A stretch of 64,000 nucleotides of DNA from DASXMT01 sp035569695 (GCA_035569695.1 DATMMO010000182.1:9319-73318), one strand, 5' to 3'. Positions 34,391-43,823 are shown, numbered from the stretch's first letter. Notes: generated by a model from the letters alone, not told the origin. Program-made: numbers and translations.

Positions 34391-35317
34391 ATGCGGGCAA
34401 TACGAAATGGGCTACCGGAGGTCGAGGTCGTCGATGTCGACGAGCCCGATGGCGACGGAGCGCTGATACGGGTGGCGGCCGCGGGTATCTGTGCTTCTGA
34501 TCTCCAGTACCTCCAATGGGGGAGCCGGGAGATCGCCGGGCACGAGTTCGCCGGTGTCCTTGATGACGGTACAGCTGTGGCCGTCGAAGCGATCTTCGGA
34601 TGCCAGGGCTGTCCACAGTGCGATCGAGGCAACTTCAATCTGTGTACGTCCGGACCCACGGCGCTGGGACTGACGGCGTCGGGGGGGATGAGCGAGTACT
34701 ACCGTGCCCCGCGGCACGCCCTCATCCCGCTACCGCCCGGCCTCGACCTCCAGGACGCCGCATTGGTTGAGCCCGCCTCGGTCGCCTTGCATGCCTGCCA
34801 TCAGGGATCGATCGGCTCCGACACCAGCGTCGCCGTAGTAGGCGGTGGTGCCATCGGCATGCTGGCGGCCGCGTCGGCACAGGACTTGGGCGTCAACGAG
34901 GTCGCCGTCGAGGTGCGCCACCCCCACCAATTCGATGCCCGCGACCTCATTGGCGCTGCCGCCCCCTCGGGCCAATACGACGTGGTCCTCGAGGCGGGAG
35001 GCAGCGAGAGCTCGCTCCACCGTGCCGTGGAGTTGGCGCGACCGGGTGGCACCGTGGTGTACATGGGAGTGTTCGATGACATCGCATGGCCCAAGGGCGA
35101 GGCCTTCATGAAAGAGGTCGCCATCCGACCATCGCTGGGTTACTGCGGACACAATGGCCAGCGTGAATTCGCCGAGGCTGCGGGCATGCTTGCCTCGCGC
35201 CCCGAGCTGGCGCCCATGCTGATCACCCATCGATTTCCCCTCGAAGACGCGGCCGAAGCATTCCGGGTGGCGCAGGACAGAACAGTCAGATCCTTCCGGG
35301 TCGTGATCGAGCCGTGA
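34391..35317 (+). CDS. zinc-type medium-chain dehydrogenase (short form)
   Basis: A 308-residue MDR protein. The catalytic-zinc region AAAGICASDLQYL, then EIAGHEFAGVL, is present. FGCQGCPQCDRGNFNLC holds four cysteines of the structural zinc lobe. The Rossmann segment is VAVVGGGAIGMLAAASAQDL. It is about 30-40 residues shorter than usual, with a shortened N-terminal strand region and short linkers. Probably an NAD(P)-dependent alcohol or polyol-type dehydrogenase; substrate unknown. Followed 101 bp later by a nitroreductase gene on the same strand. Confidence 0.82.
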   Translation: MRAIRNGLPEVEVVDVDEPDGDGALIRVAAAGICASDLQYLQWGSREIAGHEFAGVLDDGTAVAVEAIFGCQGCPQCDRGNFNLCTSGPTALGLTASGGMSEYYRAPRHALIPLPPGLDLQDAALVEPASVALHACHQGSIGSDTSVAVVGGGAIGMLAAASAQDLGVNEVAVEVRHPHQFDARDLIGAAAPSGQYDVVLEAGGSESSLHRAVELARPGGTVVYMGVFDDIAWPKGEAFMKEVAIRPSLGYCGHNGQREFAEAAGMLASRPELAPMLITHRFPLEDAAEAFRVAQDRTVRSFRVVIEP

Positions 35318-35418
35318 CGCCGCTCGAGCCGCGGTGCCGGCGGCGAGGGGCAACCAGTTACGGCACCTCCTCGTATAGTCGGCCAAAGAACCGTCTCCCA
35401 CCCCGTCAGGAGAAACCG

Positions 35419-36174
35419 ATGTCCGTGCATCCCTCTGGAGCTGGCGATCTCGATCAACGACCCCTGCCCCGCGATGAAATGGGACTGCTCGAGGGGATGA
35501 CGACCACGCGAACCATCCGTCGCTACGGGCCCGACCCGGTGCCGCCCGAAGCCCTGCGGGCCATGCTCTTTGCCGCGACCAGGGCACCCAGCGGCTCCAA
35601 CCGCCAGCCGTTCCGATTCGTGGTGCTGTCGGATGGGCCCCGGGCCGACGAAGCAAAGCGCTTGGTGGCCGAGGGTGCACGCAGAATCTGGGCGGCCAAG
35701 CGGAACCACGATGGCTACGACCGAGGTAGTGGCCAAGACTCGTTGTCCCCCAAGGCGCGCATGGCTCGCACCATGGAGCACTATGTCGAGCACTTCGCCG
35801 AGGTTCCCGTGCTGATCCTGCCCTGCCTGGTTCGCTACCGGGAACCGACGCCGACGGAGGGCGCATCGGTCTACCCCGCCTGTCAGAACCTTCTCCTGGC
35901 GGCGCGTGGCCTCGGCTACGGGGGTGCATTCACCGGCATGCACCACTACGTCGAGCCCGAGCTCCGGGCTCTTCTCGGCATCCCCGACGGAGTGTTCCTG
36001 GCCGGGACCATCACCATCGGAAAGCCGGCCGGACACCATGGGCCCGTACGACGTCGGCCCCTCTCCGAGCTCGTCTACAGCGAGGAATGGGGACGAGCTC
36101 CGCACTGGGCGAGAGATCCGCCCGGGACCGAGCACACCTCTGCCGGGCCACCCCAGGCGTCTGCCCCTCCCTGA
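35419..36174 (+). CDS. nitroreductase family protein
   Basis: A 251-residue FMN-dependent nitroreductase-fold enzyme: TTTRTIRRYGPDPVPPEALR and AATRAPSGSNRQPFRFVVLS form the FMN phosphate/ring-binding region, and ACQNLLLAARGLGYGGAFTG is the conserved helix. The C-terminal PVRRRPLSELVYSEEWG is usual. Members reduce nitro groups, quinones or enones. The ATG at 35419 has CAGGAG upstream. A second, broken nitroreductase fragment lies at 49964-50160. Confidence 0.88.
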   Translation: MSVHPSGAGDLDQRPLPRDEMGLLEGMTTTRTIRRYGPDPVPPEALRAMLFAATRAPSGSNRQPFRFVVLSDGPRADEAKRLVAEGARRIWAAKRNHDGYDRGSGQDSLSPKARMARTMEHYVEHFAEVPVLILPCLVRYREPTPTEGASVYPACQNLLLAARGLGYGGAFTGMHHYVEPELRALLGIPDGVFLAGTITIGKPAGHHGPVRRRPLSELVYSEEWGRAPHWARDPPGTEHTSAGPPQASAPP

Positions 36175-36204
36175 CGGCCTACGGCAAAATCGGCTGTGTT
36201 ACCG

Positions 36205-36214
36205 TTCGTACGAA
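36205..36214. promoter_or_regulatory. palindrome TTCGTACGAA before the mycofactocin-type SDR gene
   Basis: A perfect 10-bp palindrome 49 bp upstream of the SDR start, in a locally AT-richer stretch. Position suits a repressor or activator site; the binding protein is unknown. Confidence 0.35.
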
Positions 36215-36263
36215 AACAATCGTTCCGCTTGGACTCTGGTCCACTCAGGCTTTGGAGATACTC

Positions 36264-37121
36264 ATGACAGGTCGGGTCGAAGGGAAAGTTGCATTCATCA
36301 CCGGGGCGGCGCGGGGGCAGGGCCGGAGCCACGCCATCCGCCTGGCCGAGGAAGGCGCCGACATCATCGCCGTCGACATCTGCGAGCAGATCGAGTCCAA
36401 CCTCTACCCCCTGGCCACGCCGGAGGACCTGGAGGAAACGGCAAAGGCCGTCGAGAACCTGGGCCGCCGCATCATCGCCCGGAAGGCCGATGTCCGCGAC
36501 CGCGACGAGCTGAAGGCTGTACTGGACGAGGGTGTCCGGGAGCTCGGCCATCTCGACGTCGTCGTGGCCAATGCCGGGATCATGCCCATGGGCACCACGA
36601 ACCCCATGGACTTCGTGGACGCCACCGACGTCGACCTGATCGGCGTCATGAACACGGTGGCTGCCGCCCTTCCCCACCTGCCCGACGGGGCGTCGATCGT
36701 CATCACCGGCTCCAATGCCGGGTTGATGAGCGGCACCACCGACACCGGGGCGATGGGAGGCGGTGGCTCGGGCTACGCCTGGTCGAAGAAGACACTGGTC
36801 GGCTACACGGAACAGATGGCCATGAACCTGGCCTCGCGCATGATCCGGGTCAACGCCATTCATCCCACCAACTGCAACACCCACCTCATCCACAATGAGG
36901 AGCTGTACCACGTGTTCCGCCCCGATCTCGATAACCCGACCCGGGAAGACGTCATCCCCGCCTTCACGTACTTCCAGGCCATGCCCGTTCCCTACGTGGA
37001 GCCCGTGGATATCTCCAACGCCGTGCTCTTCTTCGCAAGCGACGAGACCCGCTATGTCACCGGCCAGCAGTTCCGCGTCGATGCCGGCTCGCTGTTGCGC
37101 TGGCCCAACGGCCCCAAGTAG
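36264..37121 (+). CDS. mycofactocin-coupled SDR family oxidoreductase
   Basis: A 285-residue SDR with FITGAARGQGRSHAIRLAEE followed by GADIIAVDIC, the hallmark of the mycofactocin-dependent SDR group (carveol-dehydrogenase-like), rather than the plain G-x-x-x-G-x-G SDRs. The long insert after the second strand (EQIESNLYPLATPEDLEETA) is also typical. Active site GYAWSKK, and VTGQQFRVDAG near the end. These enzymes hold NAD tightly and are thought to pass electrons to the peptide-derived cofactor mycofactocin. The ATG is at 36264. Followed by a SnoaL-like gene on the same strand. Confidence 0.9.
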   Translation: MTGRVEGKVAFITGAARGQGRSHAIRLAEEGADIIAVDICEQIESNLYPLATPEDLEETAKAVENLGRRIIARKADVRDRDELKAVLDEGVRELGHLDVVVANAGIMPMGTTNPMDFVDATDVDLIGVMNTVAAALPHLPDGASIVITGSNAGLMSGTTDTGAMGGGGSGYAWSKKTLVGYTEQMAMNLASRMIRVNAIHPTNCNTHLIHNEELYHVFRPDLDNPTREDVIPAFTYFQAMPVPYVEPVDISNAVLFFASDETRYVTGQQFRVDAGSLLRWPNGPK

Positions 37122-37162
37122 GCAGTCCGCCTCACCCGAGCTCTGGACTGGGGGGTCACCGC

Positions 37163-37573
37163 ATGGACGACATCGAAGCGATCAAGCAGGTCAAGGCCCG
37201 CTACTGCCGCACCATGGACACCAAGGACTGGGCGGCCATGCGGGGGGTCTTCACCGACGATGTGACCATGGACACCACCGACTCGGGCGGCGACGTCCAG
37301 ACCGGTGCCGACGACTTCCTCGCCTTTCTGGTCCAGGCCATTGGCGACGTCGTCACCGTCCACCAGTGCCACACGCCCGAGATCGAGCTCACCTCGGCGA
37401 CCACGGCCACGGCCATCTGGGCCATGGAGGACATGCTGCGGTTCGCCGACGGCTCCGAACTGCACGGCTATGGCCATTACCACGAGACGTACCGGGCCCA
37501 CCAGGGCGACTGGCGCATCAGCTCCTCGACGCTGACCCGGCTGCGCATGGACTTCACCCCGGCCCCGGAGTAG
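37163..37573 (+). CDS. nuclear transport factor 2 / SnoaL-like protein
   Basis: A 136-residue alpha+beta-barrel protein: IEAIKQVKARYCRTMDTKDW, then FTDDVTMDTTDSGG, then LHGYGHYHETYRAHQGDWRI. Members act as cyclases, isomerases, dehydratases or limonene-epoxide-hydrolase-like enzymes on small lipophilic substrates. It lies 41 bp after the mycofactocin-type SDR and is probably co-expressed with it. ATG start. Confidence 0.85.
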   Translation: MDDIEAIKQVKARYCRTMDTKDWAAMRGVFTDDVTMDTTDSGGDVQTGADDFLAFLVQAIGDVVTVHQCHTPEIELTSATTATAIWAMEDMLRFADGSELHGYGHYHETYRAHQGDWRISSSTLTRLRMDFTPAPE

Positions 37574-37641
37574 CTCCCTCTCAACCGGGTCGAAGGATCC
37601 GATGACGGGGCTCCCCTTCCAGCTGGACGATGCCCGACGAA

Positions 37642-39717
37642 TTACAGACTGGCCACGTCGACCAGAAGATCACCGGAGTCCAGCATGGTGGCCACGTCGC
37701 CCTCAGCCAGCACGACCGTGGTGAACGGACTTTGGATCAGTGCCGGGCCGGGAACGACCGAACCCTCCCCCAGGTCATGGCCGGCGAACACGGGAGCGTC
37801 GTCAATCCAACGATCGCCGGCGTACACGCGCCGGTGGCCCATCGGTTGCGCCGGCCCGGGGTCAGACCGCTCCGCCTCCTTGGGTTGCTCCACCAGTCCG
37901 GTGGCCACCAGCCGAACGCCACGGACCACCGGTTCCTGGGAGCGGGTTTCGATCAGTCGTGCCGCCTCGTTTCGGTGGTGGAGCTCTTCGGCCGCCTGGG
38001 CCACCGAGTCCCGAGTGAAGGGTGCACCGATCTCCCGCTCCACCGGTATGGCCACGTCGAAGGTCTGACCCGGGTACACGAGGTTGAGCCGCCATTCGTA
38101 GCGTCGGCGACCCGGGTCCACGCCGGCCAGCTCGAGCTTGGCCGTGGCCGAGGTCTCCAGTTCGTCGGCCAGCTGGGTGAGCTCCTCGACGTCGACTTCC
38201 CGCCAGTCGCCGATGAGGGTCCTGGTGTCATCGATGACATGGTCTGCGGTCAACAAGCCCAAGGCCGAGAAGGCGGGGGCCGCCTCGGGGATGAGGACGC
38301 GGTGCATGCCCAGCAGGGCTCCCTGGCGGGCGGCATGGACCGCGCCCATGCCGCCGAAGGCGACCAGGTCGAGGGTGCGCGGGTCCGATCCGGCCAGGGA
38401 CAAGACCCTCCGGACGGCGTCGGCCATGTGGGCGTCGATGATCTCGACCGCGGCACGCGCTGTCCTCTCGGAGTCGAGACCCAGCGGCCTTCCCACCTCC
38501 TCCAGGGCACGATGGGCGGCATCGACATCGAGCTCGAGGCGACCTCCCCAGAACGAGGCCGGGTCCAACCGACCCAGGACCAGGTCGGCGTCGGTCACCG
38601 TCGGGCCCGTGCCTCCGTTGCCGTAACAGACCGGTCCGGGCATACTGCCGGCCGACTCGGGCCCGACGCGCAGGACGCCGTCGACCACGCCGATCAGCGA
38701 TCCACCACCGGCGCCGATGGCGTGGATATCGACCATGGGAAGGGCGACACAGTAGCGATGTCGCCAGTTCCAGTCGGCGGTGACATCGGGCCGGCCGTCT
38801 CGGATGAGACAGACGTCGTAGCTGGTTCCGCCCATGTCGACGCTCACCACATCGCCCAAGCCGGCGCGGGCGGCCGAACGCGCCGCAGCCACCACTCCCC
38901 CGGTGGGGCCCGAGCTCATGGTCAGGAGCGGTCGGCTCCGGATCTCGGCCGGGGTGGCCACGCCACCCGAGCACGTGGCCAACAACAACTCTCGGCTGAA
39001 GCCGGCCTCCGACAACGCCGACTCGAGCTGGTGCAGGTAGCTGACGATCGGTGGCCCCACATAGGCGTTCACCAGCGTCGTCGAGGTTCGCTCGAACTCG
39101 GGCGGCTTCGAGTAGACCTCGTGCGACAGCGATAGCAACTCCAGGTCGGGATACTCGTCGAGGATGATGGCCCGGGCCCGTCGCTCGTGCTCGGGATTCA
39201 GGTACGAGTACAGAAACGAAACGGCGATCGATGTGACCCCGAAGGCCCGGAGACGGGCGGCCGCCTTCCGGACCCCTTCCTCGTCGAGCGGTACGTCCAC
39301 CTCCCCTTCGGCGGTAAGGCGTTCGGCCACCTCCAAACGGACGCGGCGGCGGGCGATGGGAGCGGGTCGTTCCAGGGCCGGATCCCAGATGTCCTCCTTG
39401 AAGCAGCGGCGCAGCTCGATCTCGTCCCGGTATCCCTGGGTGACGATGAGACCGGTGGGGGCCCCGGACATCTGGATCATGGTGTTGTCGGCGGTGGTGG
39501 TGCCGTGGACGATCGACTCGCACCGTTGGAGGAGCGACTGGACGTCGCCCTGCTCCTCGGCCACGGCCAACCGCCTCAGGCCTTCCAGGACTCCGGCCGA
39601 CTGGTCATCCGGAGTTGTCGGCGTCTTCTCCAAGAGGATCGTGCCGTCCGGGCGGAGCAACACACAGTCGGTGAACGTGCCACCGACATCGACGCCGATG
39701 CGATACGACTCGCTCAC
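37642..39717 (-). CDS. hydantoinase/oxoprolinase family subunit A
   Basis: A 691-residue ATP-dependent subunit of the HyuA/OxoA/acetone-carboxylase-beta group. The actin-like ATPase motifs are YRIGVDVGGTFTDCVLL at the N-terminus, VHGTTTADNTMIQ, and VVSVDMGGTSYDVCLI mid-protein, with GAGGGSLIGVVDG after it. With subunit B, such enzymes hydrolyse cyclic amides (5-oxoproline, hydantoins) or carboxylate ketones using ATP. The GTG start overlaps the hyuB stop (GTGA), so the two are coupled. Third gene of a P450-hyuB-hyuA operon. The substrate is not predictable from the sequence. Confidence 0.9.
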   Translation of the reverse strand: MSESYRIGVDVGGTFTDCVLLRPDGTILLEKTPTTPDDQSAGVLEGLRRLAVAEEQGDVQSLLQRCESIVHGTTTADNTMIQMSGAPTGLIVTQGYRDEIELRRCFKEDIWDPALERPAPIARRRVRLEVAERLTAEGEVDVPLDEEGVRKAAARLRAFGVTSIAVSFLYSYLNPEHERRARAIILDEYPDLELLSLSHEVYSKPPEFERTSTTLVNAYVGPPIVSYLHQLESALSEAGFSRELLLATCSGGVATPAEIRSRPLLTMSSGPTGGVVAAARSAARAGLGDVVSVDMGGTSYDVCLIRDGRPDVTADWNWRHRYCVALPMVDIHAIGAGGGSLIGVVDGVLRVGPESAGSMPGPVCYGNGGTGPTVTDADLVLGRLDPASFWGGRLELDVDAAHRALEEVGRPLGLDSERTARAAVEIIDAHMADAVRRVLSLAGSDPRTLDLVAFGGMGAVHAARQGALLGMHRVLIPEAAPAFSALGLLTADHVIDDTRTLIGDWREVDVEELTQLADELETSATAKLELAGVDPGRRRYEWRLNLVYPGQTFDVAIPVEREIGAPFTRDSVAQAAEELHHRNEAARLIETRSQEPVVRGVRLVATGLVEQPKEAERSDPGPAQPMGHRRVYAGDRWIDDAPVFAGHDLGEGSVVPGPALIQSPFTTVVLAEGDVATMLDSGDLLVDVASL

Positions 39718-41495
39718 GACGGGACCGAGGCTTGCCCGGCGAGCTGGGATCGCAGCAGGCCGGTGGCGGCCTCGTCGACTTCCAGATCCATGCCCTCGAC
39801 CGAACCGGTGATGACCACGCCGTAATCGCGCCGGGCGCCGTCGATGGAGACATATTCGTCCCAGGCATCGTCCAACACCTTGGCCGGGTCCCGCTCGAGT
39901 GGATCGCCCCAACCGCCACCGCCTCCGAAGTCATAGACGAGCTGATCGCCGGTTTCCAGCAGGTGTCCGGTCACCGACGGTGACACCACCACAGCGCGCT
40001 CGGTTCCCGGGCTCAGCGCACAGGCATCCGGGCTGCCATGGCGACCGCCGGCGATGCCGGGATGGATGTGGCGCTGGTTGACGACGTATTGGTTGATGGA
40101 GGTCGGGGTGCGCACCTCCTTGACGAAATGGCTCCCGCACCCACCACGGAACATGCCCGGGCCACCGGAATCGGTGATGAAGTTGCGACTGCGGATGATA
40201 TGCGGGAACAGGTGCTCGTTGAATTCGGCCTCGGCCTTGATCAGGTTGCCCATGGCCGCGGCGTGGGCTCCCCATCCATCGACCCCCCGCACCGCATTCA
40301 CCCAACCGGCGCTGACTTCACCACCGTGGTCGAAGAAGGGGCGGCCGGATCGGGGATCGACGTCGCCGTACATCTGCCGGGGGCTTCCGAACTTGTACGT
40401 CTGGGGTGCGCAGCGTTCGGGAATGATCTGCGACATGGCCACGGCGATGGCATCGCCCACTTCGACCCCAGGGTGATGGGTGCCACTGCTCACCGGTTTG
40501 CCCTCGACCGGGTTCAGGCAGCACCCGAGAGGCACGCGCAGCTCGACGCAGTCGAAGAACCCCTCGTTCTTGGGGATCGAGGGGTCGACCATGCTGGCCA
40601 ACTGGGCGATGGCGTTACCCCGGGTATTGCCGAAGGTGGACCAGGCGGCAATGTGGGGACGCTCGTCGGAACCGGCGAAGTCGATGATCAGACGGTCGTC
40701 ATCGACGGTGACGGCCACATGGACGTGGATGTCCTGGTTCCCCTGGGGATCGCTGTCGACGTACACGTCGGCCTCGTAGGTGCCGTCGGGCCAACCGGCG
40801 ATCTCACTCGAGAATCGTCGGTGGGCGTCCTCGATGGTGTAGTCGACGGCAGACGTGACCGCGTCGACGCCATAGCGGTCGACGATCTCCCCCAGACGCC
40901 GGGCCCCGAGCTGGGCCGCGCCCACCTGAGCCCGGAGATCGCCGATGAACCCGGGCAAGCGGTTGTTGGCCCGCATGGTGAGGACCACATCGCGCCGCTC
41001 GTGGCCGGCGTCGATGATCTTGAGCAGGGGGTAGCGCGTGCCCTCGGAGTAGATGTCCTTGGCCATGGTGTTGTACCCACCGGCCACCGCTCCCCCGGTG
41101 TCACCGTGATGACACTGGATGGAGGCGATGAGCAACAGCTCTCCCTCGTCGGAGAACACCGGCGAGAACACGTTGAAGTCGGGAAGGTGGCCGCCCCCGT
41201 GATACGGGTCGTTGGCCACGATGACGTCACCGGGACGCAGTTCGTCGCCGAAGAAGTCGATGCTGAAGCGCACCGGAAGGGTCGAGCTCAACATGAACTG
41301 GGGAATGCCCACCGACAGGGCCGAGAGACGACCCTGGGCATCCAGGATGGTGGCGTTGCGCTCGTTGCTCTGGTTGAGGATGGGAGTGGTCGCCGTCCGG
41401 GAGACAAAGGTGGCCATCTCGAAGCAGACCGTCTCCATGGCCGAACGAATGACCTCCGGTGTGACCAGGTCGACCTCGGGCACCGTCACCGTCAT
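39714..41495 (-). CDS. hydantoinase/oxoprolinase family subunit B
   Basis: A 593-residue HyuB-type subunit: GDVIVANDPYHGGGHLPDFN, HHGDTGGAVAGG, GGPGMFRGGCGSH and the glycine-rich C-terminal LVYDFGGGGGWGDPLERDP are hallmark segments. It partners with subunit A. The ATG at 41495 is preferred (GAGAGGG upstream); a GTG at 41504 is in frame. The gene starts 13 bp after the P450 stop, which indicates one operon. Confidence 0.9.
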   Translation of the reverse strand: MTVTVPEVDLVTPEVIRSAMETVCFEMATFVSRTATTPILNQSNERNATILDAQGRLSALSVGIPQFMLSSTLPVRFSIDFFGDELRPGDVIVANDPYHGGGHLPDFNVFSPVFSDEGELLLIASIQCHHGDTGGAVAGGYNTMAKDIYSEGTRYPLLKIIDAGHERRDVVLTMRANNRLPGFIGDLRAQVGAAQLGARRLGEIVDRYGVDAVTSAVDYTIEDAHRRFSSEIAGWPDGTYEADVYVDSDPQGNQDIHVHVAVTVDDDRLIIDFAGSDERPHIAAWSTFGNTRGNAIAQLASMVDPSIPKNEGFFDCVELRVPLGCCLNPVEGKPVSSGTHHPGVEVGDAIAVAMSQIIPERCAPQTYKFGSPRQMYGDVDPRSGRPFFDHGGEVSAGWVNAVRGVDGWGAHAAAMGNLIKAEAEFNEHLFPHIIRSRNFITDSGGPGMFRGGCGSHFVKEVRTPTSINQYVVNQRHIHPGIAGGRHGSPDACALSPGTERAVVVSPSVTGHLLETGDQLVYDFGGGGGWGDPLERDPAKVLDDAWDEYVSIDGARRDYGVVITGSVEGMDLEVDEAATGLLRSQLAGQASVPS

Positions 41496-41508
41496 GGCCT
41501 GCACCCTC

Positions 41509-42774
41509 TCAGACCGCAGCCGTGAATTCCAGGTGCAGGCTGGTCAGGCCCTGGAGGAAGTAGGTGGGGATGTAGTCGTACCGCCGCGCGCTAGCCGGAC
41601 CGTGCTCCGACTCGGAGATCCTGATGTCGGACACGCGATCGAGGAAGCGCTCGAGGGTGACCCGAGCCTCGGCCCGGGCCAGCGGGGCCCCGGCGCAGGT
41701 GTGGATACCGTGACCGAAGGCCACGTGCTGGCGGGCGTTGGCCCGGTCCACCCGGAACTCGGCCGGACACTCGAACTGCCGGGGATCGTGGTTCGCTCCA
41801 CCGGCAGCCACGAAGGCCGTCGTCCCCGCCGGGATGTCGACCCCACCCACCGTGGACGGGATGCGCGACAACCGGAAGGAGCCCTGTATCGGGCTCTCGA
41901 TCCGCAGGGTCTCCTCGATGAAGTTCGGGATCCGTTGGCGCTCGTCTCGGAGCAACTGCTGGAGATCGGGGCGCTCCCCCAGCAGCCGAAGGGATGCGGT
42001 GAGGAGCCGCACGGTGGTCTCCTGACCGGCGGCAAACAGGTTGGCCGCGATCAGGGCCACGTCGTGGACCGGGGGTGTCGAGCCGTCGGGGAAGTTGGCC
42101 GTGGCCAGGCTGGTCATCACGTCGCCCTGCTGATTGCTCCGCCGATCCTCGATGTACTCGGTGAACTGTTCGTAGAGGTACTCGAGCGGTCGGTGGTCTT
42201 GGCCCCCCATGGGCTGGTCGGCCGGTTTGGTCATGCGGTTCCGGAACTTGTCGAAGTCGGCCTCGGGGACGCCCAGGAGATCGGCGATGACCAGGAGCGT
42301 GTAGGGGCTGGCGTACTCGCGTACGAACTCACACTTGCCGTTGGCCAAGAACTCGTCGATCTGGCGATCGGCCAGCCCCCACATGAACTCCTCGTTCTCC
42401 TTCATCCGCTTGGGCGTGATCAGGCGCATGAGCAACCCGCGCTGCTCGGTGTGCTTGGGCGGATCGAACGAGGGCAGCTGATCGCTGAAGGGGAGCTCAT
42501 CGCGGTGCCGATCGATGAGATCGCCGACGTCGTCCCCCTCCAGGGGAACGGGAAAGCCCGGGCCGGCCACCGTGTTGCAGTTTGACCAGGTGACCTGGTC
42601 GGTGTACACCGCCACCGCCTCGTCCAAACCGGTCACCATGACCACATCATGATGGGGCTCGCGCTGCACGGGGCACTGGGCCCGGATGTGGTCGTAGTAC
42701 GGGTAGGGGTTCACGAAGAGCGACTTGTCCCGGAAGAAATCCGTGGCCTCCACGTACGCATCGGTGTCGGTCAT
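41509..42774 (-). CDS. cytochrome P450
   Basis: A 421-residue soluble bacterial P450. The I-helix is LFAAGQETTVRLL, the K-helix ExxR is EETLRIES, and the heme loop is FGHGIHTCAGAPLARAEA with the cysteine ligand. These P450s hydroxylate lipophilic substrates with electrons from a ferredoxin; a 3Fe-4S ferredoxin gene lies divergently at 43008. The ATG at 42774 has a GGGGG stretch upstream; a GTG at 42795 is possible. It is a close paralogue of the partial P450 at 63280, sharing for example PLEYLYEQFT and FGHGIHTCAGAPLARAE. First gene of the P450-hyuB-hyuA operon. Confidence 0.93.
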   Translation of the reverse strand: MTDTDAYVEATDFFRDKSLFVNPYPYYDHIRAQCPVQREPHHDVVMVTGLDEAVAVYTDQVTWSNCNTVAGPGFPVPLEGDDVGDLIDRHRDELPFSDQLPSFDPPKHTEQRGLLMRLITPKRMKENEEFMWGLADRQIDEFLANGKCEFVREYASPYTLLVIADLLGVPEADFDKFRNRMTKPADQPMGGQDHRPLEYLYEQFTEYIEDRRSNQQGDVMTSLATANFPDGSTPPVHDVALIAANLFAAGQETTVRLLTASLRLLGERPDLQQLLRDERQRIPNFIEETLRIESPIQGSFRLSRIPSTVGGVDIPAGTTAFVAAGGANHDPRQFECPAEFRVDRANARQHVAFGHGIHTCAGAPLARAEARVTLERFLDRVSDIRISESEHGPASARRYDYIPTYFLQGLTSLHLEFTAAV

Positions 42775-42858
42775 AAACACGCCCCCTTCGGCCACTACGC
42801 TCCGGTGATCATCTCTGGAGCAAATCCCCAGCCCTTATTTCAGGTCCGCTGGTACAAT

Positions 42859-42874
42859 TTGACTTCGATGTCAG
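42859..42874. promoter_or_regulatory. candidate operator, TTGACATCGATGTCAA type
   Basis: TTGACTTCGATGTCAG differs from the perfect 16-bp palindrome TTGACATCGATGTCAA at two positions. It lies in the P450-ferredoxin divergent region, 85 bp before the P450 start and 134 bp before the ferredoxin start. A near copy is at 52815-52830. Size suits a TetR dimer. Confidence 0.5.
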
Positions 42875-43007
42875 AAACCAAACTATAACGGGAGCGGGGC
42901 CGATGCCGCCACCGGACCATGCGGCTGTCCGTCTCCCGATTGAGGCGCCTGAGATTCGCCGGTGAGGTCGGTGGCGTCGTGTGACAGCCGGAAGGAAACG
43001 GTGACCT

Positions 43008-43256
43008 ATGGCCACGAGATCAGGAGACCAGGCTTCGGGGGACGCACCCGAAGTGGCGATCGACCGGGATGCCTGTATGGGGTCGGGCAACTGCGTGTTC
43101 TGGGCGCCCGAAGTCTTCGACCTCGACGACGAGGGCGTGGCCGCGGTCCGTGGCCCGATCACCGGACACGAGGACGAGGTGCGGTTGGCGGCCAAGAATT
43201 GCCCCACGTCGGCGATCCGCGTCGATGGCGTCCTCCTCCCCTCCTCATCGGACTAG
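43008..43256 (+). CDS. 3Fe-4S ferredoxin, likely P450 partner
   Basis: An 82-residue ferredoxin: IDRDACMGSGNCVFWAPEVF and AKNCPTSAIRV give the C-x-x-X-x-x-C...C-P pattern with serine in the variable position. Such ferredoxins reduce actinobacterial P450s and are usually encoded beside them. The gene is divergent from the P450 at 41509-42774, with an operator-like palindrome between. It is followed on the same strand by VOC and two acyl-CoA dehydrogenase genes. Confidence 0.9.
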   Translation: MATRSGDQASGDAPEVAIDRDACMGSGNCVFWAPEVFDLDDEGVAAVRGPITGHEDEVRLAAKNCPTSAIRVDGVLLPSSSD

Positions 43257-43343
43257 ACCATTCCTGCACCAGAAGGAAACAATCACAACGGGTACGACCG
43301 ATCGTTGGCCTGGCATTCGGGCCGGCTTCACCGGAGGGACTGC

Positions 43344-43799
43344 ATGGCCACGTACAACCACACCGGACAGGTCGTCTCCGACCTGGAGCGCTCGAAGACC
43401 TTCTACACCGAGGTGCTCGGGTTCGAGTTCTGGTACGAGATCACCCCACCCGACGAGGCGACGGCCAAGCTCAACTGCCTCCCTCCCCCGTTGGGGGTGA
43501 CCGCCTCCTACCTCACCCGTGACGGCTTCGTACTCGAGCTGATGCACTATTCGGCGCCCGAGGCGGCCGTACCCTATCGGCCCCGCACCATGAACGAGCC
43601 GGGGCTCACCCACCTCTCGATCTCGGTCGACGACATTCGGGCCACGGCCGAGAAGGCGGTCGAGTACGGCGGGGACATCATCGAAGAGAGCGACCTGGGC
43701 CTGGCCCTCTTCATCCGGGATCCCGACGGCCAGCTCCTCGAACTGCTGCCCGAGTCCTACCGCGGTAGCCTGCCGCCGAAGCCGGGATCGGAGCGGTGA
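43344..43799 (+). CDS. VOC (glyoxalase/dioxygenase-fold) family protein
   Basis: A 151-residue VOC protein: NHTGQVVSDLERSKTFYTEV opens the first module; GLTHLSISVDDIRATAEKAV opens the second and FIRDPDGQLLELL closes it with a probable metal-ligand glutamate. H in the first strand, H in the second and E at the end fit a divalent-metal site. Function may be lyase, epimerase or ring cleavage. The ATG at 43344 has CGGAGGG upstream. Ends 24 bp before an acyl-CoA dehydrogenase gene. Confidence 0.87.
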   Translation: MATYNHTGQVVSDLERSKTFYTEVLGFEFWYEITPPDEATAKLNCLPPPLGVTASYLTRDGFVLELMHYSAPEAAVPYRPRTMNEPGLTHLSISVDDIRATAEKAVEYGGDIIEESDLGLALFIRDPDGQLLELLPESYRGSLPPKPGSER

Positions 43800-43823
43800 G
43801 CACCGCCGGTCGGAGGTAAACCA

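Noticed and set aside
40038..41525. Plus-strand open frame of about 495 codons opposite hyuB
   Set aside because: HyuB motifs on the minus strand explain the region; the plus frame is rich in H, G and D without family resemblance.
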